Assembly (NCBI GenBank): GCA_965205045.1
Contig: OZ242031.1
Coordinates: forward strand, 930,001 to 994,000
Length of the DNA stretch: 64,000 nt
DNA from: UBA6522 sp965205045
GTDB taxonomy: Bacteria > Pseudomonadota > Gammaproteobacteria > Steroidobacterales > Rariloculaceae
Direction: 5' to 3'
The notes under the pieces were generated by a model that did no database searches, was not told where the DNA came from, and saw only the letters and a list, made by a program, of their open reading frames with translations. Below, one piece after another: positions 9,656-18,017 of this stretch. The translations under genes and the position numbers were made by a program. Numbering within the stretch: the stretch's first letter is position 1; the number at the start of each line of letters is the position of its first letter.

Positions 9656-10711
9656 CTAGGATTGCTCGGCCTCGTCGGAAACCGAGTGTTCATGGTCACG
9701 CCAAGCATCCTCTACGTGACGCACGAACTCGACCAGATGGCTCTTGCCCTCGTGCCAGGAATCCTCGTCGAGGCGGCAATACCATTGCTTTGGGGCGCGA
9801 CGCGTGGCGGGTGCATTCGGCGGCTTCTCCTCGTTGAACGAAATTACTTTCTTCAGCTCTTTTAGGCGTTCTCGACCAAGGTCTACGGCCGCTGGATAGA
9901 AAGTGATTCGAATCTTTCCCGACTTGTCGATCGACACGGAATGCGACCCGCGGACACGCACGTCGTCCGGGAGTGTGATTGTCCGCTGCAGGAAGGTAAT
10001 GCCGGACTTCGTATAGTACTTTCCGATACCGTAGTCCAGTGACGCTTTCGCATCCCGCCAGATATCGGCCACGCCAAATTCGGTAGCCTTCCGATTCAAT
10101 GTGCTGGCGCTTGGGCGACCTTCGGCGGATGGACGGGAATCTGTCGCGGTTCGTACCTGCCTCGCCATCAGCAAGCTGGCTCCAAGCGAATAGCCATGGA
10201 AGGTCAAGAGCCTGATGTCGATGTCCCGTGCTGCCAGGTACTCAACCATTCGCTCGGCGCTGGCATCGATTCCCAGGCCGACCAGTACCATCCTGATGGG
10301 CCTGATGCTGTCTCCCGGCTGGTTTGCATACCATTCCTCAAAGTCTGCAATCTTTCTTGTCCCGTGCTTGCCGGATTCCTCGGCGACAAGTGCTGCGATT
10401 TCCGAATCCGCCAGTGTCTCCAGCCAGGTGCAGTAATCCAGAATCTGTGCCACGGCATCCCGCGTGAGCTTCTCGCGTTTGAGTTCAAAGACCACCAATC
10501 GACCGTCGTCGTCAATTCCGAGAAGGTCTATGTATCCGGTACCTACCGGCACCTGTCTGCCAATCAGCGTGAGACCGCGCATCAGCATGCCGGGATTCTT
10601 CACGAGAACCTCTTCCAGCATCTCTTCTGTCTCAAATCGATCGTTGACATCGAGCTTGCGCCCAGCCCGGTTTTCCTGGTCGATATTCCAGATTCCGATG
10701 TCAGTCTTCAT
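9656..10711 (-). CDS. NucS-like (DUF91-type) PD-(D/E)XK endonuclease
   Basis: The 351-residue protein has the nuclease core 'GYIDLLGIDDDGRLVVFELK' followed by 'REKLTRDAVAQILDY'. The D...ExK residues and the following helix are those of the NucS/EndoMS C-terminal catalytic domain, which cuts mismatched or branched DNA. Known NucS proteins have a separate N-terminal DNA-binding domain; here only about 60 residues precede the core, and a roughly 200-residue C-terminal extension of unknown role follows. The start at 10711 (MKTDIGIW) is preferred over 10741 because a GAGGCGA ribosome site lies just before it. It is the first of three minus-strand genes with Nudix and UDG-like products, so a base- or nucleotide-damage role, or a defence role, is possible. 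Confidence 0.75.
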   Translation of the reverse strand: MKTDIGIWNIDQENRAGRKLDVNDRFETEEMLEEVLVKNPGMLMRGLTLIGRQVPVGTGYIDLLGIDDDGRLVVFELKREKLTRDAVAQILDYCTWLETLADSEIAALVAEESGKHGTRKIADFEEWYANQPGDSIRPIRMVLVGLGIDASAERMVEYLAARDIDIRLLTFHGYSLGASLLMARQVRTATDSRPSAEGRPSASTLNRKATEFGVADIWRDAKASLDYGIGKYYTKSGITFLQRTITLPDDVRVRGSHSVSIDKSGKIRITFYPAAVDLGRERLKELKKVISFNEEKPPNAPATRRAPKQWYCRLDEDSWHEGKSHLVEFVRHVEDAWRDHEHSVSDEAEQS

Positions 10712-11012
10712 TCGCTCGCCTCGGAGATTTTCACGTCCCACCGCTGCTGTAGCACGAGATTCCCGTATTCTTGCCGGGAGACCATCAATGACCCGTGGAG
10801 TGCTGTGGGCGCTCTCTGTCCGGTGTGAATCCTACCAGCGGTCGCTCACCATGGCGTGTTTGCATCGTAAAATACCGGAAAGAAAGGACACTCTTTGCAG
10901 TCACCGCCGTTCTATTCGCTGTAGTCTCTGATCGGCACCGCTGTCGCTGGCCCACGGCTCGTGCCGACCGGTTTCTCCACAAGGCCCCCGGTTGCGCGGC
11001 CCCAGCCGCCCC
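10712..11012. other. Intergenic region upstream of the NucS-like gene
   Basis: About 300 bases separate the 3' end of the GyrI-like gene from the start of the NucS-like gene, both on the minus strand. It should hold the promoter of the NucS/Nudix/UDG set. I see no tRNA, clear hairpin or repeat in it and no convincing reading frame. Confidence 0.4.
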
Positions 11013-11504
11013 TCAATCCACCTCCGGTTCCACCAGCGGCACGCACAAGTCGGTGATCAGGCGTTTGGCGACGACCTCCGCGGGCGTGTTGCGATACAAC
11101 TCCATGCACGGTCGTTCCGCAACGGTCTCGCCGCTGGCGGGCAACCATTCCTCGAACAGCCGCCGGTACGCTTCGCCGAGTTCCTCGTGGGGGCCCACGA
11201 GCCGGTGCACGGCATGTCGCCCGGCGCCGAGCGAGTCGATCTCGATACCCGGCGGGGGGCGTTCGTGGGTGAACATTTCCACCCCCGCCTTCCAGTACCA
11301 GCGTTGCGATGGCGGAGCATCGGGCAGCTGAAACGACAGCGTCAGCACCCGACCGGTGGGTGCGCCCAGGGTCGCCGCCCATCGGAACAGCCGTTGGAGA
11401 CAGGGACTCACGTCCGGCCATGCACCGACGTCGCGAATGCACGCCACCCGTATCGGTTCGAATGTCGCGATCCGGACGTCGATGGCGGTGCTGCTCCCGT
11501 GCAT
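11013..11504 (-). CDS. GyrI-like / AraC effector-binding domain protein
   Basis: The 163-residue protein begins 'MHGSSTAIDVRIATFEPIRV' and continues 'ACIRDVGAW', the usual opening of GyrI-like small-molecule-binding domains (also the effector domain of AraC and MerR regulators such as Rob and BmrR). There is no DNA-binding domain, so it is a stand-alone effector domain that may bind a ligand or protect gyrase, as some relatives do. The length matches a single domain. Its 5' end, from about codon 1 to 17 plus the upstream leader, is repeated at 12839-12937 on the far side of the ATPase gene, which suggests that the ATPase gene entered just upstream and left a duplication. Confidence 0.75.
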   Translation of the reverse strand: MHGSSTAIDVRIATFEPIRVACIRDVGAWPDVSPCLQRLFRWAATLGAPTGRVLTLSFQLPDAPPSQRWYWKAGVEMFTHERPPPGIEIDSLGAGRHAVHRLVGPHEELGEAYRRLFEEWLPASGETVAERPCMELYRNTPAEVVAKRLITDLCVPLVEPEVD

Positions 11505-11553
11505 CGGCAGAGTCGCGGATTTTCCGTAGCGCTTTTGCCGCCGCTACCGGGCC
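11455..11553 (-). repeat. Direct repeat, left copy (5' end of GyrI-like gene plus leader)
   Basis: This segment matches 12839-12937 in the same orientation. The first 57 or so bases are nearly identical (about 5 differences by eye, sharing GATGGCGGTGCTGCTCCCGTG), and the rest is similar but more diverged. The copy includes the start codon and first codons of the GyrI-like gene and overlaps the last codons of the ATPase gene by 10 bases. Confidence 0.75.
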
Positions 11554-12794
11554 ATCCCGCGAGGCTTCGCCCGGGAATCGTAACCCCGGCCCAGTTCGGC
11601 GATGTGCGCGACAAGCGATGGGATTGGTGCGATGTAGCAACCGGGATCGCGCTTTTCGAGCAAGCCGGCGTGCACCGCCTTGCGGGCCAGCGCCTCGGCT
11701 TCGGGGGCATTGATGCTCAGGAATTTCCCGATCGTGCCTTCGGTCACGAACTCCCGCCCGTCGAACATGGCTGCCCATGCGGAGAATTGCTCGGGTTGCA
11801 ACGCGCCGCCGACCCTGTTCAGCCGATCGTTGTAATACTTGGCGCGCGCCCGTCCGGCCCACTCCATGGTTGCCGCGAACCCATCCCGGTCCAGCGTCCA
11901 ATCTCGTGGTTTGGCGATATCGGCGACGCATCCCAGTGTGTTGCTCAGGTGCTTCGGCCAGCCATCCGCGTCCCGGGCGATGGCGTCGGCCCATTCATCG
12001 ATCGTGTCGGGCGGCCGGTTCGTCATGGCCCGCAGCGCGAGTCGGGCCATGTCCCGGACGGCTTCTTTCGGCAATGGCTCCATCAGGTGCTCGCGCCGGG
12101 GTTCCGGGCGGGACACGCCGCACTTCCACAGTTCGTCCAGCGTGTTGCCGAGTCCCGCGTACACCGGCAGCGCCTTCAGGTCGATTTCTCCATCGTGCAG
12201 GGGTCGTGCGAACGTCGGGCCGAGTTCCCCGGCTTCGGAGAGTTTCGCCTGCGCCTCGTCAATCAGCAGGACGATGGCCGGACGTTTGCCCCGATCGTTG
12301 ATCGCGTCTGTCAGGGTAGTCAACCGGGCAAGTTCGGGCAGGTCCGGATCGTCCTTTTGCGAGATGGTCAGTTGGGCGAATCCCGCATTGAGTCTCCCCG
12401 ATACTTGCGCCTCTCCCCAGATGAGATCTCGCCACCGGGCAGGAAGTTCGCGTCGCAACCGGATCTCGAAGGCCCGTGCGTTGCGCAGCATGTCGCCCGT
12501 GCCGTCCACCGCCCAGACGGGGTGTTTGTCCGTGCTCATGCACTCCAGGCGTTTGCGCAAATGGAGCAATGTCTCGCTCTTTCCGGCGCCGGGCGCCCCG
12601 TACAATACCGTGGACAGATTCTTTAACGGGCCGGGGGAAAGTCGCAAGCGTTCGGCGTCGCGCAACACCGCATCGACGATCTTGTCCCGCCCGCCGAACA
12701 GCGGGTTGGGATCGAGTTCAGCGCGCTCGGAGCGTTGGCGGAAATACTCGCGAATCCGGTGGTGGAGCGAATGTTCGTCTGCGCTGGGTGTCAT
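11544..12794 (-). CDS. AAA-type P-loop ATPase of unknown role (paralogue of the gene at 22610-23797)
   Basis: The ATPase has 416 residues from the ATG at 12794; an in-frame ATG at 12815 is possible. It shows a Walker A 'YGAPGAGKSET' near residue 58, a Walker B 'AIVLLIDEAQAKL' and a sensor-like 'VYAGLGNTLDELWKCGVSR', followed by a helical lid and a likely winged-helix C-terminus. The 'AGL.NT.D.L...GVSR' block, and the overall order, recur in the gene at 22610-23797, so the two are paralogues. Such single ATPases resemble ORC/TniB-like ATPases that load other proteins, but no partner lies beside this one. The gene is bracketed by direct repeats of the neighbouring GyrI-like gene's 5' end, a sign of acquisition. 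Confidence 0.75.
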   Translation of the reverse strand: MTPSADEHSLHHRIREYFRQRSERAELDPNPLFGGRDKIVDAVLRDAERLRLSPGPLKNLSTVLYGAPGAGKSETLLHLRKRLECMSTDKHPVWAVDGTGDMLRNARAFEIRLRRELPARWRDLIWGEAQVSGRLNAGFAQLTISQKDDPDLPELARLTTLTDAINDRGKRPAIVLLIDEAQAKLSEAGELGPTFARPLHDGEIDLKALPVYAGLGNTLDELWKCGVSRPEPRREHLMEPLPKEAVRDMARLALRAMTNRPPDTIDEWADAIARDADGWPKHLSNTLGCVADIAKPRDWTLDRDGFAATMEWAGRARAKYYNDRLNRVGGALQPEQFSAWAAMFDGREFVTEGTIGKFLSINAPEAEALARKAVHAGLLEKRDPGCYIAPIPSLVAHIAELGRGYDSRAKPRGMAR

Positions 12795-12838
12795 GGCGGT
12801 TCCCGCATAGGCCATGGAGAGTAGAGTATATAAGTCCC

Positions 12839-12937
12839 GGTTGGAATGTCGCGACCCGGACGACGATGGCGGTGCTGCTCCCGTGCTTCGGCAGGGCCCG
12901 GGGATTTTGCCGCTGCGCTTCCGCTGGCAACCAGGCC
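12839..12937 (-). repeat. Direct repeat, right copy (truncated GyrI-like 5' end)
   Basis: Second copy of the repeat at 11455-11553. Read on the minus strand it encodes 'KHGSSTAIVVRVATFQPG', matching the first residues of the GyrI-like protein ('MHGSSTAIDVRIATFEPI'), and then loses similarity. It lies 45 bases upstream of the ATPase start and so supplies that gene's promoter region. Confidence 0.7.
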
Positions 12938-13114
12938 CGGACCGCCGGACCGTCATCTGGCGGGGGAGTCGCGTCTGCGGAGGGTGAGCGCCGCGGGGGA
13001 TGCACTTCGACCGTGCGCTCAAGTACGATTCGGTAGCATGGGACAATGCTTTGCACGTTCTTTTGCTGCACGGTCGGCGACCGGTTTGGTCCTGGCTATC
13101 GGGATGAGCGTCAC

Positions 13115-13549
13115 GTGAACTCCACGGCCGTACTCTATCCCGCCTTCGCGCTTGCCTGGTGGAGCATCGCCGTGCTGGCGCTCGTGTCCATCCGGCGGCT
13201 CGGTTTCATGCTCGGCCGCGACCGCGACGACGCCGGGGAGATGGAACCGTTCGGCCTGGGCGAGCCCGGGGACACGCCCGCCGCCGTTTCGCTGGCGAAC
13301 CGCAACTACGTCAACCTCTTCGAATCGCCGGTTCTGTTCTACTTCTGCTGTACGGTCCACTACCTCATCGACAGCGTCACCGGTGTGACGGTCTGGCTCG
13401 CCTGGGCGTATGTCGCGACACGGCTTGCGCACAGCCTCGTGCACGTGACCTGCAACCGGGTACCGTACCGCTCGGCGATCTTCGCCATCGGCGCCGTCAT
13501 TCTGTGCGTTTTGCTCGGGCAGGCCACGCTGTCGATACTCGCAGCATAG
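13115..13549 (+). CDS. MAPEG-family integral membrane protein
   Basis: About 144 residues with four hydrophobic segments and the MAPEG block 'NRNYVNLFESPVLFYFCC' followed later by 'YVATRLAHSLVHVTCNRVPYR'. MAPEG proteins are inner-membrane proteins related to microsomal glutathione transferase and leukotriene C4 synthase; bacterial members mostly lack a known substrate. The GTG start at 13115 gives a protein that begins at the first membrane helix; the in-frame ATG further upstream adds an unlikely cysteine-rich leader. It is a single gene with no clear operon partner. Confidence 0.8.
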   Translation: MNSTAVLYPAFALAWWSIAVLALVSIRRLGFMLGRDRDDAGEMEPFGLGEPGDTPAAVSLANRNYVNLFESPVLFYFCCTVHYLIDSVTGVTVWLAWAYVATRLAHSLVHVTCNRVPYRSAIFAIGAVILCVLLGQATLSILAA

Positions 13550-13704
13550 CGGCCCGCGGTATCCATCGATCTCACTCGCCGCTCTATCGCGTCCCGCGAC
13601 CCTGATAGAATCGAATGCATGACGTGCCTTTTTTGTACCTTGTCACAGTCATGGCACAGGAAAACGACTGTGCTGGCCTTGCAAGTGACTGATTTTCATG
13701 CATT

Positions 13705-13777
13705 GCGCCCGTAGCTCAGTGGATAGAGCACTGCCCTCCGGAGGCAGGGGCCGGGGGTTCGAATCCCTCCGGGCGCG
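13705..13777 (+). tRNA. tRNA-Arg (anticodon CCG)
   Basis: A 73-base cloverleaf: acceptor stem GCGCCCG/CGGGCGC, D-arm TAGCTCAGTGGATAGAGC, anticodon stem CTGCC/GGCAG around the loop CTCCGGA with anticodon CCG, and T-arm GGGGG-TTCGAAT-CCCTC. The CCA end is not encoded. It reads the CGG arginine codon. No integrase gene or duplicated 3' end is seen next to it. Confidence 0.95.
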
Positions 13778-13822
13778 CAATCTTCGCAGGACGCGGTAAA
13801 GAAAGCGGCCGCTTCCGGGCAG

Positions 13823-14710
13823 ATGACCGTTCGCGATGAAGCAGATCTGACGCGCGCGGTGCTTCGGGTGATGGAGCGCACCGGGGACCCGCGGTTGCGC
13901 GAGATCATGGTCTCCCTGATCCGGCATCTGCATGGCTTCGTTCGCGATGTCGGGCTCACCGAAGAGGAATTCGAGGCGGCCGCGGCGCTGCTCAATGAGC
14001 TCGGCCAACAGCAGACGGATACCAACAACGAGGTCGTGCTGATGGCCGGGTCCCTGGGCGTGTCCTCGCTGGTCTGCCTGCTGAACACCGGCGATCAAAC
14101 GGAGACCAGCCGGTCGATGCTGGGGCCGTTCTGGCGCCTGAATTCGCCCCCCACCGAGAATGGCGGCTCCATCGTGCGCTCGCCGACGCCCGGGCCCAGG
14201 GTGCTTGTGGAACTGCGCTACGAGGACACGAAGGGCGCGCCGATCGCCGGTATCGAGGTCGATGTCTGGCACGCGTCCACGGTGGGCTTGTACGAGAGCC
14301 AAGACGCCGAGCAGGCGGACATGAATCTCCGCGGCAAGTTCACCACGGATGCCGACGGGTGCATCCGGTTCGTATCCGTCAAGCCGGCGGGGTATCCGAT
14401 TCCCACTGACGGGCTGGTCGGCAAGCTGCTGTCGGCCCAGGGCCGCCACCCGTTCCGGCCGGCGCATCTCCACGCCCTGGCCCGCAAGCAGGGTTACAAG
14501 ACGCTGATATCGCAGATTTATTCGGCCGACGACCCCAGGCTGGACGACGATGTCCAATTCGGTGTCACGGCCTCGCTGATCGGCCATTACCGGCGCCACG
14601 ACGAACCGCATCCCGACGACAGCTCGATAGAGCCGCCCTGGTATACCCTCGAACACAGGTTGACCATGGAACGCGGGAAGTCGCGGCTGCCCCGGCCGCC
14701 GATCAGGTAA
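13823..14710 (+). CDS. Intradiol ring-cleavage dioxygenase (catechol/hydroxyquinol 1,2-dioxygenase type)
   Basis: The 295-residue protein has the N-terminal helical dimerisation domain of intradiol dioxygenases (about 1-105, 'NEVVLMAGSLGVSSLVCLLN') and then the beta-sandwich catalytic domain. The Fe(III) ligands can be placed as Tyr in 'VGLYES', Tyr in 'PAGYPIP' and the two His of 'FRPAHLHAL'. These enzymes cut catechol or hydroxyquinol between the hydroxyls to give cis,cis-muconate or maleylacetate. The 'MLGPFWRLNSP' linker is more like hydroxyquinol 1,2-dioxygenases, but the substrate is not certain. It is close behind the tRNA and shares no operon with other catabolic genes; it could finish aromatic breakdown begun by the 43.8-59 kb island. 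Confidence 0.85.
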   Translation: MTVRDEADLTRAVLRVMERTGDPRLREIMVSLIRHLHGFVRDVGLTEEEFEAAAALLNELGQQQTDTNNEVVLMAGSLGVSSLVCLLNTGDQTETSRSMLGPFWRLNSPPTENGGSIVRSPTPGPRVLVELRYEDTKGAPIAGIEVDVWHASTVGLYESQDAEQADMNLRGKFTTDADGCIRFVSVKPAGYPIPTDGLVGKLLSAQGRHPFRPAHLHALARKQGYKTLISQIYSADDPRLDDDVQFGVTASLIGHYRRHDEPHPDDSSIEPPWYTLEHRLTMERGKSRLPRPPIR

Positions 14711-14856
14711 CGCGCCCCCGTCGGCCACCAGGCGCCGGCGCCGCCGGTGCCGGGGGACTCGGAATTCGGGCGGCCGGCGCTCCGGCGCGATGTGGCCGGC
14801 GCCGCTCGTGCCGGGGGACTCGTGGCCGCCCAGGCAGCCTGCGTCGTCGCCGGTCG

Positions 14857-15765
14857 TCAGTCGCCCCCCGAAGGAAGCACGAGGTCGTCGCCGAGCAGTC
14901 CTTCCGTGGCGTAGCGGCTCAGCAGGCGGTCGTCGTGGGAAGGTACGAGCACCAGCCCCTGCTCCGCCACGCCCCGCAGCCAGACGAGTTGCGACATCAG
15001 CGTTTCCGGATCCTCGCCGATGCGCTCAATGGTTTCCGCGGGACGGAGCTTCAGCTCGGTGACGTTTTCCAGCAGCCAGCCGACGTCGCCGATAAACAGA
15101 AACTCGGTCCCCCCGGCCGCACGGACATAGATCATCTGGTGCCCCGGCGTATGGCCGGGAGCGCTGATCAGCACCACGCCGGGCGCCACCGGAAGGTACA
15201 GCCGGTAGTCCACGACCAGGTAGTCCCGCGCCTGCTGTTCCGTGATCCCGATTTCCGGCAGTTGCGGGGCCGTGGTCAGCGTGCGGACCTGCGTTTCGGT
15301 CAGGATGGACTTGGCGGCAAGGGAGTCGCGGTTGGGGCTGCGCAGGATGCCGGCGATATGGTCGCCATGTTCGTGGGTGACGACGATCAGGTTGGCGGCC
15401 AGCAATGCGGCCTGAACCCGGTCGTTACGCTCCGGCCAATAGGGCTCGTCGCGGCCGAACCCGTAGAACCGGTGGACGACCTCGTCCATGCCGGCGTCGA
15501 TCATCAGGCTGCCGTTCGGGTAGATGACCTGAAAGGCGGTGCGTGCCGAAACGAACGGTTCATCCGTCCCGCCCTGGATGACCGCGGAAAACGTGCGATG
15601 GCTCTCGGCAAACTTGATGAAGTTGATGGACTCCGGCAGTGCCCCCGGAATATCGTCCGCCGCCTGGCGAACGCGTTCCAGCAGGTCCTCCGGATAGCCG
15701 GAAACCTGGCCGTGAAGGGGTACGGCGAAGACGGCCGCCGGCACGGCCGCGCAGAGTGTCTTCAT
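14857..15765 (-). CDS. Exported metallo-beta-lactamase-fold hydrolase
   Basis: The protein has the zinc-binding motif 'VVTHEHGDHIAGI' (HxHxDH), a further 'GHTPGHQMIYV' (third His) and 'FLFIGDVGW' (bridging Asp), all in the order of the metallo-beta-lactamase superfamily. The start at 15765 (MKTLCAAVPAAVFAVPLHGQ) gives a signal peptide; an ATG at 15801 would add 12 residues. It probably acts in the periplasm. The overall pattern is closer to lactonase-like or thiol-ester hydrolases than to true beta-lactamases, and the substrate is unknown. A cytochrome c gene lies upstream on the same strand, 107 bases away. Confidence 0.8.
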   Translation of the reverse strand: MKTLCAAVPAAVFAVPLHGQVSGYPEDLLERVRQAADDIPGALPESINFIKFAESHRTFSAVIQGGTDEPFVSARTAFQVIYPNGSLMIDAGMDEVVHRFYGFGRDEPYWPERNDRVQAALLAANLIVVTHEHGDHIAGILRSPNRDSLAAKSILTETQVRTLTTAPQLPEIGITEQQARDYLVVDYRLYLPVAPGVVLISAPGHTPGHQMIYVRAAGGTEFLFIGDVGWLLENVTELKLRPAETIERIGEDPETLMSQLVWLRGVAEQGLVLVPSHDDRLLSRYATEGLLGDDLVLPSGGD

Positions 15766-15872
15766 CGCTTGGGCGATGGAGCGCAGCGGAACTCCTACCA
15801 CGGGTTGAAATGACAGGAACCGATGGAACGGGACTCCGGTGCCTTATCCAACCGATACATTCGGATCCGGCG

Positions 15873-16385
15873 TTAGGGTTGCGCTTCGGCAAGCATGAAG
15901 TCCAGCGCGTCGAGAATCTCCCCGTCGCTGAGGTCCGTTCGTCCGCCCTTGGGCGGCATGATGCCCATCTCGCCCTGGTAGCCGTTGATCACCCGTTCGA
16001 TGAGCAATTCCTGTCCTTGGGCGATCCGGGGCGCCCAGGCCTGCACATCGCCGAACACGGGCGCGCCGCCGACGCCGGGGGCGGCGTGGCAGAGGTAGCA
16101 GTTCTCGTTGTAGACCTGTGGCCCCGACATGGGCGCGCTCACGCTGTCCACGACCGTATGCACGACGGGCCGAACGCCAACGTCCGGGTCGCCGATCAGC
16201 GCGACGCGGCCGATGGGGCGGATTCGGTCATCGGTGGCGCCGATGAAGTCGGGGTCGTCGAACCGGCCGGCGGCGCCGGCGCCCGCCGAAAACGCCTTCA
16301 TGAAGACGACGCCGAACAGCACGCCCACGAAGAGGCCGAGGATCAGCATGAAGCCGTCGTAAAAGCGTTGACTCCTGGAAGACAA
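15873..16385 (-). CDS. Membrane-anchored c-type cytochrome (cytochrome c5-like)
   Basis: The 170-residue protein starts with an uncleaved-looking membrane segment ('FMLILGLFVGVLFGVVFM') and then a single haem-binding motif 'CYLCH' near residue 97, with 'GIMPPKGG' supplying the axial methionine. This is the layout of cytochrome c5-type electron carriers held to the outer face of the inner membrane. It would pass electrons in the respiratory chain. It lies between comM and the metallo-hydrolase gene. Confidence 0.85.
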   Translation of the reverse strand: MSSRSQRFYDGFMLILGLFVGVLFGVVFMKAFSAGAGAAGRFDDPDFIGATDDRIRPIGRVALIGDPDVGVRPVVHTVVDSVSAPMSGPQVYNENCYLCHAAPGVGGAPVFGDVQAWAPRIAQGQELLIERVINGYQGEMGIMPPKGGRTDLSDGEILDALDFMLAEAQP

Positions 16386-16436
16386 GAACGGCTCCTCGGG
16401 CGCGGGCCGCAGAGTATAGCCATTCTCGTTGGCTCA

Positions 16437-17936
16437 TCAAAGCAGCCGGTCGAGGCACCGCAGATGGATTGCTTCGGCCACGTGTTCCGGCGCCAGCGCC
16501 TCGACGTCCGCAAGGTCCGCGATGGTGCGCGCGACCTTCAGGACCCGGACAACGGTCCGATTGCTGAGCTGCCAGCGCCTGGCTGCCTTCATCAGCACCC
16601 GGCGCGCCTCCGGGGCGAGTGCCGCGTTCCGCCACAGTTGCCGATTCGTCAACCTTGCATTGAGCGCGCCGCTGCGCTCCAGTTGCCGCCGGCGCGCGGC
16701 GGACGCGCTGCGGGCGAGTGCCGCGCTCTCTCCCTCGCCAAGGGGCTGGACGAGTTCGTCAAAGGCGATGCAGGGGATTTCCGCTTGAATGTCGAAGCGG
16801 TCCAAGAGCGGTCCGGAAAGTCTCGACCGGTAGTGCTCGATGCGCGATTCCGAGCACCGGCAGCGGCCCGTGCCGTCCCCCCGATAGCCGCAAGGGCAGG
16901 GATTCATGGCCGCCACAAGCTGAAACTCACAGGGAAAGCGGACGCGGCGGCCGCTTCGCGAGATGGTCACCGAGCTGTTCTCCAGCGGCTCGCGCATCGC
17001 CTCCAGCGCGCGGCGCGGGAATTCCGGCAATTCATCCAGGAACAGCACGCCGAGGTGGGCGAGAGAAACCTCGCCGGGCTTCGGGCGGGCTCCCCCGCCC
17101 ACCAGCGCCGCCGCGGACGCCGTGTGGTGTGGATTGCGGAAGGGCCGCTCGGCGCGGAGCGCCGGTTCCACCGGGACGCCGGCGACGGATGCGATGCTCG
17201 CCACGCAAAGGATGTCGTCGGCCGACAGGCGGGGCAACAGCGTGATGAGCCGCTGGGCCAGCATGCTCTTGCCGCTGCCCGGCGGGCCCAGCATCAGCAG
17301 ATGATGCGCTCCCGCCGCGGCGACGAGCAGGGCGCGTTTGGCTTCGCTGTGTCCACGCACTTCCGACAGATCCACGGCGAATGGCTGCGCGGGTTGAAGC
17401 GCCGACGGCTCCAACCGCTGCAGCGGAACCTCGCCATTGAGATGCTTCACCACCTGCATGAGATGCGGGGCGGGGTAAACGCGGGCATCCTCCACAAGAG
17501 CCGCCTCGGTCGCGTTGCCCGCCGGCACGATCATCGCCCGGCCCGCGTCGCGGGCCGCCAGGACCGCCGGCAGGGCGCCCAGTACGGGCCGCAGCGCTCC
17601 GCTCAACGCCAGTTCGCCGATGAATTCGTACTCCTCCACGGGCCACTTCCAACGGTTTTCCACCTGCAGCACCCCCAGCGCGATGGGCAGGTCGAATCGG
17701 CCGCCCTCCTTGGGGATGTCCGCGGGTCCGAGGTGAACGGTGACCCGGCTCGGCGGCACCGGGTGCCCGCAGGTCTGCAGAGCCGCGCGCACCCTGTCCC
17801 GGCTCTCCCTGACGGCAGCCGCCGGGAGGCCCGCGATCGTGAAGGTGGGCAAGCCGCCCGCGACATGGACCTCGACAAGGACCTGATAGGCTTGCATGCC
17901 CATCTGGCCGCGGCTGAACAAGTGGGCGAGACCCAC
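16437..17936 (-). CDS. comM: ComM/YifB Mg-chelatase-like AAA+ ATPase
   Basis: The 499-residue protein has the ComM layout: an N-terminal Lon-protease-like fold ('VEVHVAGGLPTFTIAGLPA'), the Walker A 'LGPPGSGKSMLAQRL' near residue 220, Walker B 'VLFLDELPEF', a zinc-finger-like region 'CPCGYRGDGTGRCRC' and a C-terminal Mg-chelatase domain. ComM is a hexameric helicase that drives branch migration during natural transformation. It lies 81 bases downstream of ubiK on the same strand, an order known from other Gammaproteobacteria. Its length is normal. Confidence 0.93.
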   Translation of the reverse strand: MGLAHLFSRGQMGMQAYQVLVEVHVAGGLPTFTIAGLPAAAVRESRDRVRAALQTCGHPVPPSRVTVHLGPADIPKEGGRFDLPIALGVLQVENRWKWPVEEYEFIGELALSGALRPVLGALPAVLAARDAGRAMIVPAGNATEAALVEDARVYPAPHLMQVVKHLNGEVPLQRLEPSALQPAQPFAVDLSEVRGHSEAKRALLVAAAGAHHLLMLGPPGSGKSMLAQRLITLLPRLSADDILCVASIASVAGVPVEPALRAERPFRNPHHTASAAALVGGGARPKPGEVSLAHLGVLFLDELPEFPRRALEAMREPLENSSVTISRSGRRVRFPCEFQLVAAMNPCPCGYRGDGTGRCRCSESRIEHYRSRLSGPLLDRFDIQAEIPCIAFDELVQPLGEGESAALARSASAARRRQLERSGALNARLTNRQLWRNAALAPEARRVLMKAARRWQLSNRTVVRVLKVARTIADLADVEALAPEHVAEAIHLRCLDRLL

Positions 17937-18017
17937 GATCAGCGCGCCGGCACGGGCCTTGGCGGCCCGGAACGGAAGTCCCGCCCCGCACCGGTACCCG
18001 CGAGGCGTCCGCCCGGC

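Noticed and set aside
10992..12626. A 544-codon open frame on the plus strand over the ATPase and GyrI-like genes
   Set aside because: The minus strand holds the Walker motifs and GyrI pattern; the plus-strand product is low-complexity Arg/Pro/Gly typical of a shadow frame.
13705..13777. tRNA-Arg as an integration site of a genomic island
   Set aside because: No integrase gene and no duplicated tRNA 3' end are visible, and the genes on both sides are ordinary.
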